From NCBI GenBank assembly GCA_003254885.1, contig QANT01008001.1:62001-126000 (forward strand): a stretch of 64,000 nucleotides of DNA, read 5' to 3'. Source of the stretch: Purshia tridentata. Taxonomy: Eukaryota; Streptophyta; Magnoliopsida; Rosales; Rosaceae. Of the stretch, positions 35,301 through 48,020 are shown piece after piece; positions within the stretch are counted from its first letter, which is position 1, and each line of letters begins with the position of its first letter. The position numbers and the translations under genes are program-made. The notes beneath the pieces are model-generated. The model was not told where the DNA came from. It saw only the letters and a list, made by a program, of their open reading frames with translations, and ran no database searches.

Positions 35301-35705
35301 CTCGTAGCTCCAGGACTTACATGCATGTTGACTCTAACCAAAACAAATTAAGTAAATTTACGGTGTACACTGAGAACTCCATGCTAAAAAACCCTAGAAA
35401 GTGATCTGAGGGTGAGGATTTGAGATTGCATCAGCTACATACGAGCTACAGACACATGAGGTCGAGCAATTGGGTATGAGTGGAAAGAAAATGAAATGAA
35501 AACAGACCATGAGGTGCATGTTGCGGAACCTCTCCTGAGCGTTACTCATGCCGAAAGCACGATCACGCTTAGAAGAAATTTCACGCCTTTGCAATTTCTT
35601 GACGCTGTTGACGAACCCATCGGCGCGAGCCCTCTTCTTGTTGGCCACTATCCTGCGACCCGAGCACGGCCGAGGACTCGCCGATATCCTCCTTCCCACT
35701 TCCAT
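32341..35705 (-). CDS. Conserved plant WD40-like (transducin-like) protein
   Basis: Eight coding exons on the minus strand: 35705-35508, 34742-34595, 34325-34175, 34080-33955, 33865-33785, 33677-33485, 33391-33121 and 32591-32341, giving 472 residues. The N-terminus is basic ([15 protein letters not shown]), so nuclear targeting is possible. The rest has degenerate beta-propeller blades: [63 protein letters not shown] and the final [17 protein letters not shown]. The central stretch around [24 protein letters not shown] is, as I recall, nearly invariant across land plants in proteins described only as WD40-repeat-like or transducin family, with no established function. All exon joins preserve phase. 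A scaffold role would be inference from the fold. Confidence 0.85.
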
Positions 35706-37120
35706 TCTCAGTTCTCAGAATTTCATAAAAACGTGTATGTATGTTTGTGTGTGTTTGTGTTTGTCTGTGAAGATTGAATTAAACCATTTTGGGATCAGAT
35801 TAAGCCCCTCCTCCAAACCCTAATTACCGGATGTATCAGTGTCTGAAGAGGGTTTGTGTTTGGGTGTGATGGGTTGAATTTGTGAGAGAGGAGAAGAAGA
35901 GTGAGTGTCCCTTGAAAAGGTGTCGGAGCCAGCGAGAGAGAGAGAGACGGAAAGAGTTAGTAAATAAATAATAATATCGGAATAGAAAATAAAATGATAA
36001 TGATTAAGAAATACAAGGTAAAGAATAAAAAATTAGGCATGTTAATTACTCCAGATATGGAATTAATTATTTTCCGTTTCCAATTTTGCGAAATTTTGAA
36101 CACGGCCCGCCAATCCGCCATGGCCAAATGAAAAATTCCACCGCCATTGCTTTGTATTTCTTGTTTATTATAATTTCTCACATATATGATATATTATCTA
36201 TACATAGACAATGGGAAGTATTAGTATTAGACAACAGTATGAGAAAATATTAGATTCAAGTTTTGTGCAAATGGTATGTGAATGTTATACACAACGGTTA
36301 ACAGTACAAAAAAAAGTTCGGTAAAACGGTTATACTTGGTTGTTACACTATTATACAAAATGCTATAATAAAACAAATGCTCAATAATAGCTTACAAACC
36401 CACCAATGTAATTTATTATTGAGATTCTGAATAAGTGGGTCTTATAAATTTAAAATTTAAATAATATGAATCTCTCAAATAACATTTACGTATCATTTCA
36501 TAATTGAAATAAAAAAATTACGCATAAGAAGAGCTCAACGTCTCTCACCTTCAACGAAGAGGAGAGGAAGAGGAGTCATGACCGTCCGAGGCATTGAGGG
36601 TGGAGGAGGGGCAATAAGAAGGAAAGGAAATTTTATTATTAAATTTATGTTTTAATTTTTTTAGAGCATGAAATAATTATAGTTTAAAAAAAGGGAGGTC
36701 CACATAATTGAAAGAAGGGGGAGGTGCTAATGAAGTTATAGGTTCGTTACTCAATTTATTAGTACTATAGTTTAGACATCCTTTCCCCATGTTGATTCAC
36801 ATATTCAAATCCAGAAAATCGATTCCATGAAGCAAACGCAAACCAAGTATACTATGCACGTAAATAGTCAACTCCAAAACCCCATCAGGGTCAACTCTCT
36901 AGCTTCCTATTGTTTTGGGCTTTGGTAGTTTGGTAAGGTTATTGGTGGCCGCGACCACCAGCACGTGTTAGAAAGGTTGTCTAATGTTAGTTCTACAACC
37001 TCGGATATTAAGCAGCAGACCTGCCATCTAAATCATAAACACACAAAATAAATGGCCAAACTTGTTTGTACTCCATCTCTTTCAACTCAAGTCGCTACAT
37101 TATATATGTTCAATTCAAAC
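35706..37120. other. Intergenic between WD40-like and MED33 genes
   Basis: The left part is the 5' untranslated region and promoter of the WD40-like gene, with a GA run near 35932-35947. The right part, about 36.8-37.12 kb, is likely MED33 3' untranslated region. The middle is AT-rich spacer without a gene. Confidence 0.5.
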
Positions 37121-40100
37121 TCAGTCCAATGATGCATTTGCTAATTCGGCAGCAGATCCTATGGCTGAAATCCCACCTCTTTCAAGAAGAGAAAGAGCCA
37201 GCTCACATTCATGCCACCCTCTCAATCCACTGGCCAATTTCCTCAATGTCTCCAGCTTCACTTCTCGAATCCACACCGGAGCAAAGTTCACCATTAAACC
37301 CACCAAGCAAGAAACATAAGCTTTCCAAGTAGCAGGATCACAGCCAAGTGATATGTTCCCCTCCAATGCCCCAGCCAGAAAGTCCATATGAATCCCAACA
37401 ATACGGGATCTTCTAGAGAGTGCCCATGATGGCAATTTGTCTCCAACTCCCCATTCAATTGAACCTGACAGAATCACTAGATAAGCCATTGCATACCCCT
37501 CCATTACACGGGATACAGCATTTGCCTCCCCTAGTTTCTCTTCCTTTGACGAGAGTAGCCAGGTTGGAATGGTTTCCCTGTACAGTTCTTGGACCAGCTG
37601 CACCCCACCTGCCACACATAAGAGGCTTGCACCAAGTGAGGCCACCTCTTTTGCCTTTGAAATGGCCAGGTACAATGATGCTTGACTAGACTTCAAACCA
37701 GGGGAGTCTGTGCTTGCCCATCTGGCGGATAATTTCACAGCATACTCAGCTACAAGCCCTACAATCACATCATTCACACATTGGACAACATGTATTGTCC
37801 TGCAAGAGCGAAGGTATAGAAATCCAGGTGCTACGGAAGGACAAGCACTACTAGCTGAGATGGTAAAACCCAACAGACCATTTACATTGCTTTGACTGGA
37901 CAACGAAGAGGTTAAAGCATGGAGCGATCCAAGATATGAGGAGAAGCAACTTCTCAGGAGCTGGGCAACAGCATCTTTGTTCTGTCTGAATACAGAGCGA
38001 GAACATGATACAACAATGAAATTATGCCAGCGGCGAACCTTTTGAGCCCACAAACAGCCAACGATGGGCATGCTAGGCCAAGGACAACCTGATGCACAGT
38101 TCTCCAAAGCCAGACCAGCAACAGTATGGATGTATTCAAGGCTCTTCTCAAGTTTAAAAGTAATGGTTAAACTCACAAGAGCAGCCAGTGGCAGTGGAAG
38201 CATTGTGGTTGAAATCTCTGCAAAGCATTAAAAAGGTTTTAGCAATGGAAATGCCAGAGACATTCTTAGGTCAGTATGAAATTATGTATATTGAACCAAT
38301 CATTAATGTTAATTAGTGAAAAAAATAAAATAATTATAGCTACACAAAGTTTTATGACTGTTTTAATATATTATTTAAAAAACAAAACAAATCAGATGTA
38401 TTTAAGCTTCAAATACTTATAGGTTTTTCTTTTTTATCTTTCTCTCATTGTGTATCAGGGTGTATCTCTGTGAGTGCATGTGTGTGTTTGAGGCTAGAGC
38501 ACCAGAATGGAATAATCAGAATGAATCCTAGAAACAATATGAAGACAAATAGAGTAGATAGAATGGAATCAGAAATACTACCAGAGGAACAGTTTGGAAC
38601 ATTGACACCAACAGCATCGAGTATCTCTTTTATTTCAGACTCAACTGATTGAAGAATCGCTGCTGGACTAGGCCAATCTGTTCCATTCATAGGAACCGGT
38701 TTCCATATGCCACGAGTAACTTCTGCCGAGAAGTAACTAATAATAGCAGCAAGAGAAGCAGGCAGAAACTCAACAAGGTCTCTTAGGCCTGCAAGCATTT
38801 AAGAGCTCATAAGGAGGAGTTTGATGAATAAAATTTAAAAAATATAATAAACACCCTAAATTATATTTCCAATAATCTTTAAAGTTACTTATTCATCAGT
38901 TGATGAAACAAGAGGAAGAAATTACATACCAAAAAGATAGACAAAGCAAGTATCTCAAGTACCCGAGGAAAAGTAAGATAATAAACCAACAAAAATAATA
39001 ATAATGAGCCTTGGCTGACAAGTGCAGTGAAGTAGCATCTAACCAACCTGTAGTCAAGTCCCGGGATGAAAACCTGCCATGGGCACAAGCAGTTAAAAAA
39101 GCCTCAAGGACAAAAGGCATGGCTTCCAACACCTCCCAAGCGGGGAGCATAGGTCTCTGATACGCATCCTCTCCAGTATCTGCAGGGGAGCCACCAATGC
39201 TGCTGCCTGATGGTGCAGAAGAATTGCTTGATGGAGCCCCACTTCTAGTTATTTTCCAGTAAATCATACTTAATATTTTATTGGCAACTTCATGAACAGG
39301 ATTCCCACTAGAGAGACCTGAAAGTGTTGAAGCTATACAAGATTTGTTTTGACAATACCAGGCTTTTAATTTTGGGTAAGAATCAATGTACATGGGTCTC
39401 TCAGATGCTGATTCAAACTGCTCCCCGCTGCTATTTGTTTCTTTTTGGGCAGATGCAATGCGGCTATTGCGCAATAACAGAAGATACTCCAAACTGAGCT
39501 CACCTCCAACTGCTCCTTGCTCCACAATGTATTGCTCAAGGGGTGGTCGATAGAATTTCCATAGGCGAAGAAGAAAAAGAAATGCTAAAGAAAACACCAT
39601 GTAAATGGAGGACTCATCACCCATGCTTGATTTGTTATTCGATGTAGGCTCAAGTGATCCAAAGACCTCACAAAGAGGAATTAAAGAAGCTGCAACTTCA
39701 GGGACCTGTATGAACATACACGTTTTGAATCCAGAAGAATTGCCAAACTTCAACGTCCTATTACTGTTACATGCCAAACTCAAATTTTTTAATGATGCCA
39801 TAATATACAACATGAGACTAGTTACAGGGACCTGTATGAACATACACGTTTTGAATCCATAAGAATTCCCAAACTTCAACGTCCTATTAATGATGCCATA
39901 ATATACAACATGAGACTAGTTCACTCACCATACCATGCAAAGAAAGTATATGAACTGTATCAATAGAAGAGGCTGAAAAAAGAATAGAACTCAGCATTGA
40001 TATATAATCAATTAAGTGACTTCTTGGTCCTGTATAATTGGAAGGTACAGGTGGAGAAAGAAGCTTGACCACAAAGTGCACCACATGTTCCTGAAAACAA

Positions 40101-43100
40101 CAATGTTCAGGAATCAAAAAAGGAGAGCTTTTATTTTTCAAGAAACAAATTCATTAGAGGTGCTATTAGTAAACTTAAAGAGTGAAATGAGGATAAAAAG
40201 CACCAGTAGGCCATTATAGATGTAAGAGGGCTTCAAACATAGCCAAATGTAAAATCTCCAGTACTAATGCATGATTGTTCAACCTGAATGTTCCATCCAC
40301 TTCTGAGGGATGCACCGCATAGGATCTTTGCAGCCGCTGACTTCTCCTCCTCTGACCCTTTTAATGCAATATGATATAACTTCTCTATTTCTGCAAAACT
40401 TGAACAGGAGATCGTAGGAGAAAATAATCAGCTGAAGACTAGCTAGTAATGCAATAAATTAAGATATTTTTCATTATACGTTGAAGCTGGGATCATGATA
40501 AGGGAGTTTATTAGAGAATCCCTCAATGCTGCTCCTTCCATGAATGTTGACCAAGGAGATTTTTGAACTGGTGATGTATCTGATGGTGAGATCATGGATG
40601 CAGACACATAACCAGGCCAAAAATATGCTGATGTGTCGATTAAATTTCTTGCAATGCAAGCTTCCACAATAAGGTGCCTCATGTCACCACCTGAAAACAT
40701 ATGAATTAATTGCATAAAGTTTAAAGAAAGCACCAAACCAATGTGAGTAGACAGTAAACAGGATTCCTGTGTATACTTTTTAATAAATTTATCCATGCCC
40801 AAAATAGATGTACATTTAATCATTGATTAAATCAGAATTTGCGATGAGATTAAAAGTAAACTGAAAATTTCTAATAAACCTGCTTTTACACAAGTATCCC
40901 CACAACTGCCTCCACCTGATGCATCCTTTTCATTCTTGGAATTAAGTATAAAGCGAGCTGCTTTTGCTGCTGCTCTATTAGCTGAATCAACAACTGATGA
41001 AGGAGGGCATAAAAGGCCAGAGAAGTTTCCAAGGACCTGGAGAGAAGAAATCAGTCCCTGTTTCCTTGAAGTATTAGCTTTGCCATCCATTTCATGTGCA
41101 TATCCATTTTCCACATTCCCAGATGCTGTATCTCCCTGAAGAGAATAGGAATTCAATTTGGTCTCATCCCCCAGAACATTAGTAATTGCCAGGGGGACAA
41201 TAGACAAAAGGACACAAAGACGGGCCTCAAGATGTGGTATAGGGCCTTCAAGAGGATCACGTTCCTGCAAACAAAGAATGAAGGAGAAAGTAAATATCTA
41301 TGATCATTTTTTTTTTGCCGATTAAAAGATATGTTAACATGGATTTGTCTCAACTCGTTGCACAAGCCGAAGGGCTGAGAGCCAGAGTGCTAGGAAGGTT
41401 TCTTGCCAGCTTGCCTGGTTATATACTTGGAGTGTCATAATTCCTTCTGCAGTGAAGTCAGTGAAATTAGGAATTAATTGCATTGCGTTCAGTTTTCTTA
41501 AACATTGTTTTTTATTCAATTTGAATGAAAGAAATACATGCATGCATACATATTACATACACACACAAATTATATCAAATATAAGTTCATATGAGACTCT
41601 CCAAAAGGACTTTACCTGCAAGTATATCAATAGCTGATTTAGTAGAAAGTTGTTTGCCATCCATTGCATTCTCCATGTATATATCTAAACGAACCCAACA
41701 AGTAGAATGACCAAATCCAGATTTGCAGTGAAACAATGGCTTCTGAGATCCAATATCAAGAAACATCCCAACGAGCTGGCGCTTATTTAAGTGGTATTCA
41801 AAACCCAAGACTCTCTGGATGTTGGCAGACAACCTTTCCAATGGTTGCACTGCAGAATTCAAATCTGAGGATGCTAATTGACGGGCTTCAAGAAACTGTA
41901 GCCTCTGCAGGAGGCCATTGAATTTTTCAGGCCTATGAGTCGAATTAAATTTAAAAGAAAAAAAAAACATCTTATTAGTCTCTCAATGAGCATCCTTTTC
42001 TAAATAAATACTTTTATGTGCACTTCCAGAGAAATTTAAGAAAATTATATAATACCATGTCTAAGTAAAAAAATGCATGGTTGAATTCATCAAGGTGAAA
42101 AATAATAGGTATGGGAAGCATACATATTCAGGTGAGCAAGGCGAAGCAAAACCAAAGCTTTTCTGCTTTCTGTTAGTTTTCCCAGCACCTCTATGGCCAG
42201 AAAAGAATTCATTCTCCTTATTTGTTCATGATGTTCATTACTTTCGAAATTCTGACTTTCCCTGGAATCTATTTTTGCATCATGGTAGTCTGCATTTCCA
42301 AAAGCTAATCTTGGTCTCTTTCGAGATGTCATGTTGAATCCCCAATCATCCAAGGTGCTATCAATCAAGCTGATGGTGATAGTGAAAAAGAACAAGACCA
42401 ATGCATGTCCACGCTCCAGAACTCCAATCTTATATGTCTGAGAAAGTCGAAGGGCAAGATCAACGGATTCTGTTATCCTGCAATCCAGAAAAGAAAAGGT
42501 CAAACAATTTATTCAAGTGCCAGTCATGCTAGCAATGCCTGCATTCATTTTGCAAGCACTTCGACCAGTATTACGAAACAAAAGTAAACAATATGAAAAT
42601 AAAGATGGAAACTTTTCCATTAAATTTGCTACCTGAAACAAACTACGGCAAACAGAATGGCAACAGAGATAATGCCAACAAGGACTATTAAAAATTCCCA
42701 GCAATCATGTATCAGATCATTCATATGGCACTACTTAAAAGTAGAGACAACAATGATAGTAAGCCAACACAGAACAGAATCAACATGAGCATATAATTGA
42801 GGCTGAAAATAAAATAGGCACACTCACTTTTCTTTGGAAGCATCACCAGAAAGCGGACCAAATGAAAATGCATATCGTCTTAGGAGTTCAAGATAGAGTC
42901 TATAAGCTTCTGGTTGAGACTGTCGATGAGGAATCACCCTGTAAACAGACACAAAGCAAAAGATGAAGAAAGAGATGAGAATATGAATATGGGAATAGGG
43001 AAAGAAAAAAGAAAAGAAAAAAAGGGATGATTGAGAGCTGAAAAGAGAAGGTGGGAAACCTGGAAGAGAGGACAGAGAGGACATGGAGAGGGGAGAGGAG

Positions 43101-43325
43101 GCCGGAGGAGAGCGCATGGTCCAGAAACTTCCAGAGAGAAGGTCGGTTGTGGCGGAAACAGAGTTGGGTCACCAACACCTCCCCTAACTCAATGCTGGGC
43201 GGAGCGCCGACCCATTTGCCCACTTCCATTGCCCACACCAATGGGCTTTCCTTCCCCTTCTCCGTCACCAGCTCCACCACACGCCGCTCCAACTCACTCC
43301 CCATGGACCCCATCATCACCTTCAT
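37121..43325 (-). CDS. MED33: Mediator complex subunit 33 (REF4/RFR1 family)
   Basis: Twelve coding exons on the minus strand: 43325-43060, 42938-42828, 42477-42124, 41932-41616, 41446-41355, 41264-40880, 40690-40480, 40398-40284, 40090-39929, 39705-39048, 38788-38582 and 38217-37121, giving 1324 residues, near the family's usual 1275-1310. Recognition rests on VIPHRQSQPEAYRLYLELLRRYAFSF near the start, LVQRERDPLEGPIPHLEARLC and the C-terminus GLRGWHECELALSLLERGG. MED33 is a plant-specific Mediator tail subunit. In Arabidopsis REF4 and RFR1 restrain phenylpropanoid and lignin genes. Whether this is the A or B paralogue is not determined. The start is the first ATG; Met codons 4, 5 and 8 are alternatives. 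The intron before the tenth exon carries a tandem duplication that copies the acceptor site and could add 42 residues in frame. Confidence 0.93.
39701..39921. repeat. Tandem duplication of an intron-exon boundary in MED33
   Basis: Copy 1 (39701-39823) and copy 2 (39827-39921) start 126 bases apart. They differ by a 28-base deletion in copy 2, bounded by short TTA homology, and by about two substitutions. Both contain the same acceptor context TATGTTCATACAG|GTCCCTG on the minus strand. Copy 1 supplies the true start of coding exon 10 at 39705; copy 2 places a second acceptor at 39832. Confidence 0.9.
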
Positions 43326-46262
43326 CAACTTCCTTCCTAAATCCTAATCCTCCCTGTTATCTAATTTTTTATTCTCATAAAAAATAAACAGAAATAAAAC
43401 GTGCCATTATGCCCATTACATTTTCGTTAGAGCCAATCCTACAGTCACAATGCAAATGTGAAGCTGCTTGTTGTTATTAGATGTAGGAGTGCACCTACCA
43501 CACCAAAGCCACGCCTACTCTCCTTTACTTGGTACTACTACTACCCAGTGATAGTACTAGTACCCACCACCACGCCAATTTCGCATTCAATTCAAGCCAA
43601 CCGATATATTTTGTACGAAACCTATGCCAGTCCATTCGTTCTAAAATGGCCCACTTTGCGCTGCGGTCCTACCAACATTAACATATAGAGATTTGCCCAA
43701 CTACGCATGTATTTAAATGTTAAGCAAAAGACTTGATCACAGATGAGACACATAGATAATAGTTTGACTGATTAGATGATCTCAGAAAGAAATAGGTTCC
43801 GTCCTTGTTCGAATCCTTGGATAATGATAAAAACTTTTAACCAGAATTGTCTTACCACGTCATTATATTTAGTAACAAAGAAAACTAATTAAAACATGTC
43901 ATTTGACATAAAATAATAATAAAAGAAGAGAAAATGAGGGTTAAATGGCCAAATGATATGTTTTAATTGGGTCTTTCCTATCACTAAACTTGGTTACGTC
44001 TGAAGTTATTCCCTCCAATAATAATACCGGCTGTTATTTGAGTTCATGTCATTGTCATGCACTCATGCATATGCTATGCTATGTGTGATGTGTCAACGTG
44101 TTCAACGGTAAAATTGGGCTTAATGGGCTCAATGGGCCACCTTTGTTTATAAATGACTTTTGAAGAGAGGCCTAAATTGCCCCCGTACTAGAGCCCAAAC
44201 TTCATCGACTTGTTTCTAAGAAATGGGCTTTCTATCTTTCAAACTAACTAGGGCCCAAAAACTCTACCCAGCTATGACAATGACACGTGCAATGAAGTTG
44301 ATGCTTTGCTACTTGAGGGTCTTTAAGATATTTACGTTGCAAATGCATTCATTTGATGGTCATTTTGCGCAGAGAAAAAATCTGGTCAAATTAATTGGTG
44401 GCGCTATTTAATTATTTCATTTGGAATTTGAGTATGTAGCTAAGCTAACTCTATTAGCTAGAGTCTCTAGACTCTCTACACCTCTAAGCTTATTTTGAGA
44501 AACCGAATGCCTATTGGATCCATCAAGTGATTCAATAACTTGGTGCGTTGCAAGTTGCAACAGCCATTTTTTGGTTTTTTTATTTTTATTTTATTGTGTT
44601 GCTCAACTTGCTCCCTACTCAACAGTAAGCAATTTCAAGATTTTTTTTATTTTTTCGCTAAATATATATTGGATTTATTAGTTCTAAAATCACAAATTTC
44701 AAATATTTTTTACCTATTTTTTGAGTGGGGTATTTTTGAAATTCATAAATTTAACTATTTTACTCTTCTTCTGGCTTTATATATATAGATAAATACATGT
44801 AATTTGCAAAATACCACTCAAGGATAAAAATTGTTAATGAACGAAAACCCAAGAATCATAATTAGAATTTCGAAACCATAAGGACCAAATTTGTTTTTCG
44901 TATAAAACACAATGACCAAAAATGTAATTAACCCTATATAAATGTAATTAACCCTATATAAAATGAAGAGTAATGTTTAGCCATGTTTAAAGTACTACTT
45001 TTAATGCATCATTTACCACTTTTTACCGTTAAATTTTCACCTAACAATTCGCATATAGCTTTATAAGATGCTAACTAGTAACTGACTTGCCACTTTTTCA
45101 TAAAAGAATTATTAAAATCTTGTCGCCTACCACCTATTAATCTACATCACAGTAATTTGGGATACTTGAATATTTGACTTCGATCATAACAAGATTGCAC
45201 GTTATATTTAAACAATCTTGAAAGCCTTGTTTTTTTCCCAAATGAATGGCAAAAATCATGAAAAAATTGCCATTAACATTTTGCTACATTAGTGATTATG
45301 ACTTCCGATCATATGAAGTTTGGACATGTCGGAGACAACCAGATCATGCCCAAGCCCTCCTTGTCATTAGGATCCAGACGGCCTAACCACACACATTAAC
45401 ATTAATATTAATTAATATTATAATGGCAACCAACCCTACTTATAAGTTATACGGTGATACCTTGATAAAGTTCCGTGAAAATACAAAGATTTTGAATAAA
45501 AATCTTGTTTCAATTCCTTAAATCTTTGAAAAAATTTATTGCAAATCACACCATTTCTTATATTTTTTTTGAAGCTATTAATCCGCAATTCTTTATAAAT
45601 ATCTTAATTTATTATTAAAATTACACAAAATATAAATAGTGCTTTACTTTCTTTCTTTATTTGTATGAAAGAGTGACATTTCTATAATTCTATTATATGA
45701 TCAAATGAATATTAAAATTATCGACCTTTATTTTAAATTTAAATTTATTTTTTTAAACTCTAAAATACTGTGAGAATTTGCAGTTCTAGTTATTAAGATG
45801 ATTGACTCATATACATGAGGTTTTAATTTCAAAATCATCTTCCGTTTGATAAATGAAACACTCTAAAATTAACACGTTGATCAATCCTTGTCTTCTTTAT
45901 GAAATCCTAATCAATTAGTATTAGCCATTTTAGTTAGGTGGCTCTAAGAAGGTCCCAAAACCCCCATTGACACTTTGGGAGCTTAGTGTGGGGCTCAAAC
46001 ACCAAATTGGTCAGCTCAACACTAAAGAAGCATCCTCCAATAACACGCAGCCACTCTACCAACCAGACACTCAGCTTTAAATGCTCAATACATCTTATAA
46101 GCAAGGAAAGAAGACATCCCAGAACTCCATATATTGCCAATCCACCACCGTTTTGGGTTCAGCAAATCGTCCAAAATCGATATTTATTATTTTTACCAAT
46201 TTCAGCTTCGACCCACTGTTCGAATCAAACATTTTTCTTCTGGGTTCCATTTTATTATTGAG
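43326..46262. other. Intergenic between MED33 and the LEA_2 cluster
   Basis: No protein gene was supported. It contains the MED33 leader and promoter, a perfect 20-base tandem duplication at 44921-44960, and two short stretches with tRNA-like promoter wording near 43.76-43.84 and 45.78-45.85 kb that might be decayed SINE pieces. The right end is the LEA_2 promoter and leader. Confidence 0.45.
44921..44960. repeat. Perfect 20-bp tandem duplication
   Basis: AATGTAATTAACCCTATATA occurs twice back to back without a mismatch. This is probably a recent slip in non-coding spacer. Confidence 0.92.
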
Positions 46263-46889
46263 ATGGAAGTGGGGTCCTCATCAAAAGACGAAACAGCATT
46301 AATCAAAGCCGAGCCTCTCCGCTCACGGAAGCGCAGAAACACGTGCCTGGCGGCGGTCACGGTGGTTGCGGTCCTAGTACTCATTCTGGTCATCCTATGT
46401 TTTACCGTGTTCAAGGCCAAGAAACCCAAAATGACGGTGAACGCGGTTGTTTTGCGGGACCTACAAGTGGCTCTGAACATGCCCAGGCTCAGCGTGGACC
46501 TGAACCTGACCTTGGACCTGGACCTATCCGTCAAAAATCCGAACAAAGTCGGGTTCAAGTACTCCAACAGCACCGCCTTCTTGAGCTACAGAGGGGAGCG
46601 GGTGGGCGAGGCCCATATAGCCGCGGGTCGGATTTCCGCGGACCAGAACAAACCCATGAACGTCACTCTGACCATTATGGCCGACCGGTTTCTCGGAAAA
46701 TCGAAGCTGTTTTCGGATGTGTTGGCCGGTACGTTGCCTTTAAACACCTTGACCAAAATCTCTGGCAAAGTTAACATTTTGGGCTTTATCAAGATTCATG
46801 CGACCACCACTGCCTCATGCGATTTCAATGTTAATGTCGGTAACATCACTGTTGAGGACCAAGTGTGCAAATACAAGACAAAATTATAA
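46263..46889 (+). CDS. LEA14/NDR1-HIN1-like (LEA_2) membrane protein
   Basis: One exon, 208 residues, starting at the ATG that gives the usual short basic cytoplasmic tail. Residues about 28-50 form one transmembrane helix (TCLAAVTVVAVLVLILVILC), preceded by RSRKRR, so the protein is probably type II with its bulk outside the cytosol. The rest is a LEA_2 beta-sandwich, with DLDLSVKNPNKVGFKYSNST, YRGERVGEAHIAAGRISA, LAGTLPLNTLTKISGKVNILG and a terminal pair of cysteines in DQVCKYKTKL. Relatives include NHL and LEA-2 proteins linked to pathogen and water stress, mostly without known biochemistry. It is the intact first member of a local tandem family; its 3' flank resembles those of the two damaged copies downstream. 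Confidence 0.88.
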   Translation: MEVGSSSKDETALIKAEPLRSRKRRNTCLAAVTVVAVLVLILVILCFTVFKAKKPKMTVNAVVLRDLQVALNMPRLSVDLNLTLDLDLSVKNPNKVGFKYSNSTAFLSYRGERVGEAHIAAGRISADQNKPMNVTLTIMADRFLGKSKLFSDVLAGTLPLNTLTKISGKVNILGFIKIHATTTASCDFNVNVGNITVEDQVCKYKTKL

Positions 46890-48020
46890 TTCTTTGCTTG
46901 CTCTCTGGGATTTCACTTTCCCTGGATTTATATGCTTTGCCGAGAATTGACTGAATTACCACTCACTAGCCCTCATGTTGTAATGGGGTGAGATTTTAGT
47001 CTGTTTTTTGTTTTCTTTTCCACTTTTTATATGATTTATAATTATTTGAGAGATTTGTATACCTTCCTTGCTGCTTAATTATAGTATTCAGCTTCTATAT
47101 CTCTTTGTATCTAAATAATGTTTAATCCATGACACTTTTGTGACAGTGTGTTAACATGTTATAGTGTCATACCATCCTTCAAAACCATAACATGATCGAA
47201 TATAATATTATTTTTGTGTGATCTTTGAATGGTATTAAGATAATAGAATGGTAGACTAGTAGAGCTATCTTCCTGACAGTATGTAATATGTGACTAATAT
47301 ATAGGGAAGCACTGATTTGTTACAGATTACACTGTAGATTAAATATCAATATCAAACCAGTTGAACCTTCAAGTTAAGAAGAAAGGAGCCTTTGTCTTTT
47401 TCTCAGTTGGATTTCAGCTGATGGTGATCAAACTACTTCTTTTTTCAGTTTCATCTTCCCAGAGACCTCTCTGCAATTCTCTTAGTTTCTTCATGCTATG
47501 CAAAAGAATAGAGTACAAATCTTACGTCCCTTTTTTTCTTTTTTCTTTTTTTCCTCTGTCCAAACTCTGTTTCTGTCCCTATTTTAACATTAGGGGCATA
47601 AGGTGCAATCAAACAAACAGAATTCGGGTTCAATTATCGTTTGGCTTGGCCAGAAAAACTAAAGAAATAAGACTTTAGATCATAATATATGCTCCCAAGT
47701 CCCAATAAAACACGTACGCGCAATTCCCAGAGCCAGCCTTGTTTATGTGAACTCTATAATGCATGACATGCATTTGTTGCTTTGTATAGCGCGCAACCTT
47801 TATGCTTTCCTTCAAGCTCACTTAAAATTATAAGCATGCTGCAAAAGTCATTACATGGTTGGATTTGAGTAATTTAATAGCAAAGGCAGAGTAAAGATGA
47901 GCAGAAATTAAGGAAGACATGCAAAGCAAATGAGACGATGAATTTCTCAAGGAATACACACCATTTAAGATGTATGAGGCCAAAATAAAAAATAAAAAAA
48001 CATCCATAGCATAGTATGCA
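46890..48020. other. Spacer between LEA_2 copies
   Basis: It contains the 3' untranslated region of the first LEA_2 gene and then the 5' flank of the rearranged copy. The block with TTTGAGTAATTTAATA and GGAAGACATGCAA at about 47868-47935 recurs at 49815-49905, marking the repeat-unit border. No extra gene was seen. Confidence 0.5.

Noticed and set aside
43800-43820. GTTCGAATCC as a possible tRNA T-loop
   Set aside because: No matching acceptor stem, D-loop or anticodon arm could be built around it; at most a SINE remnant.
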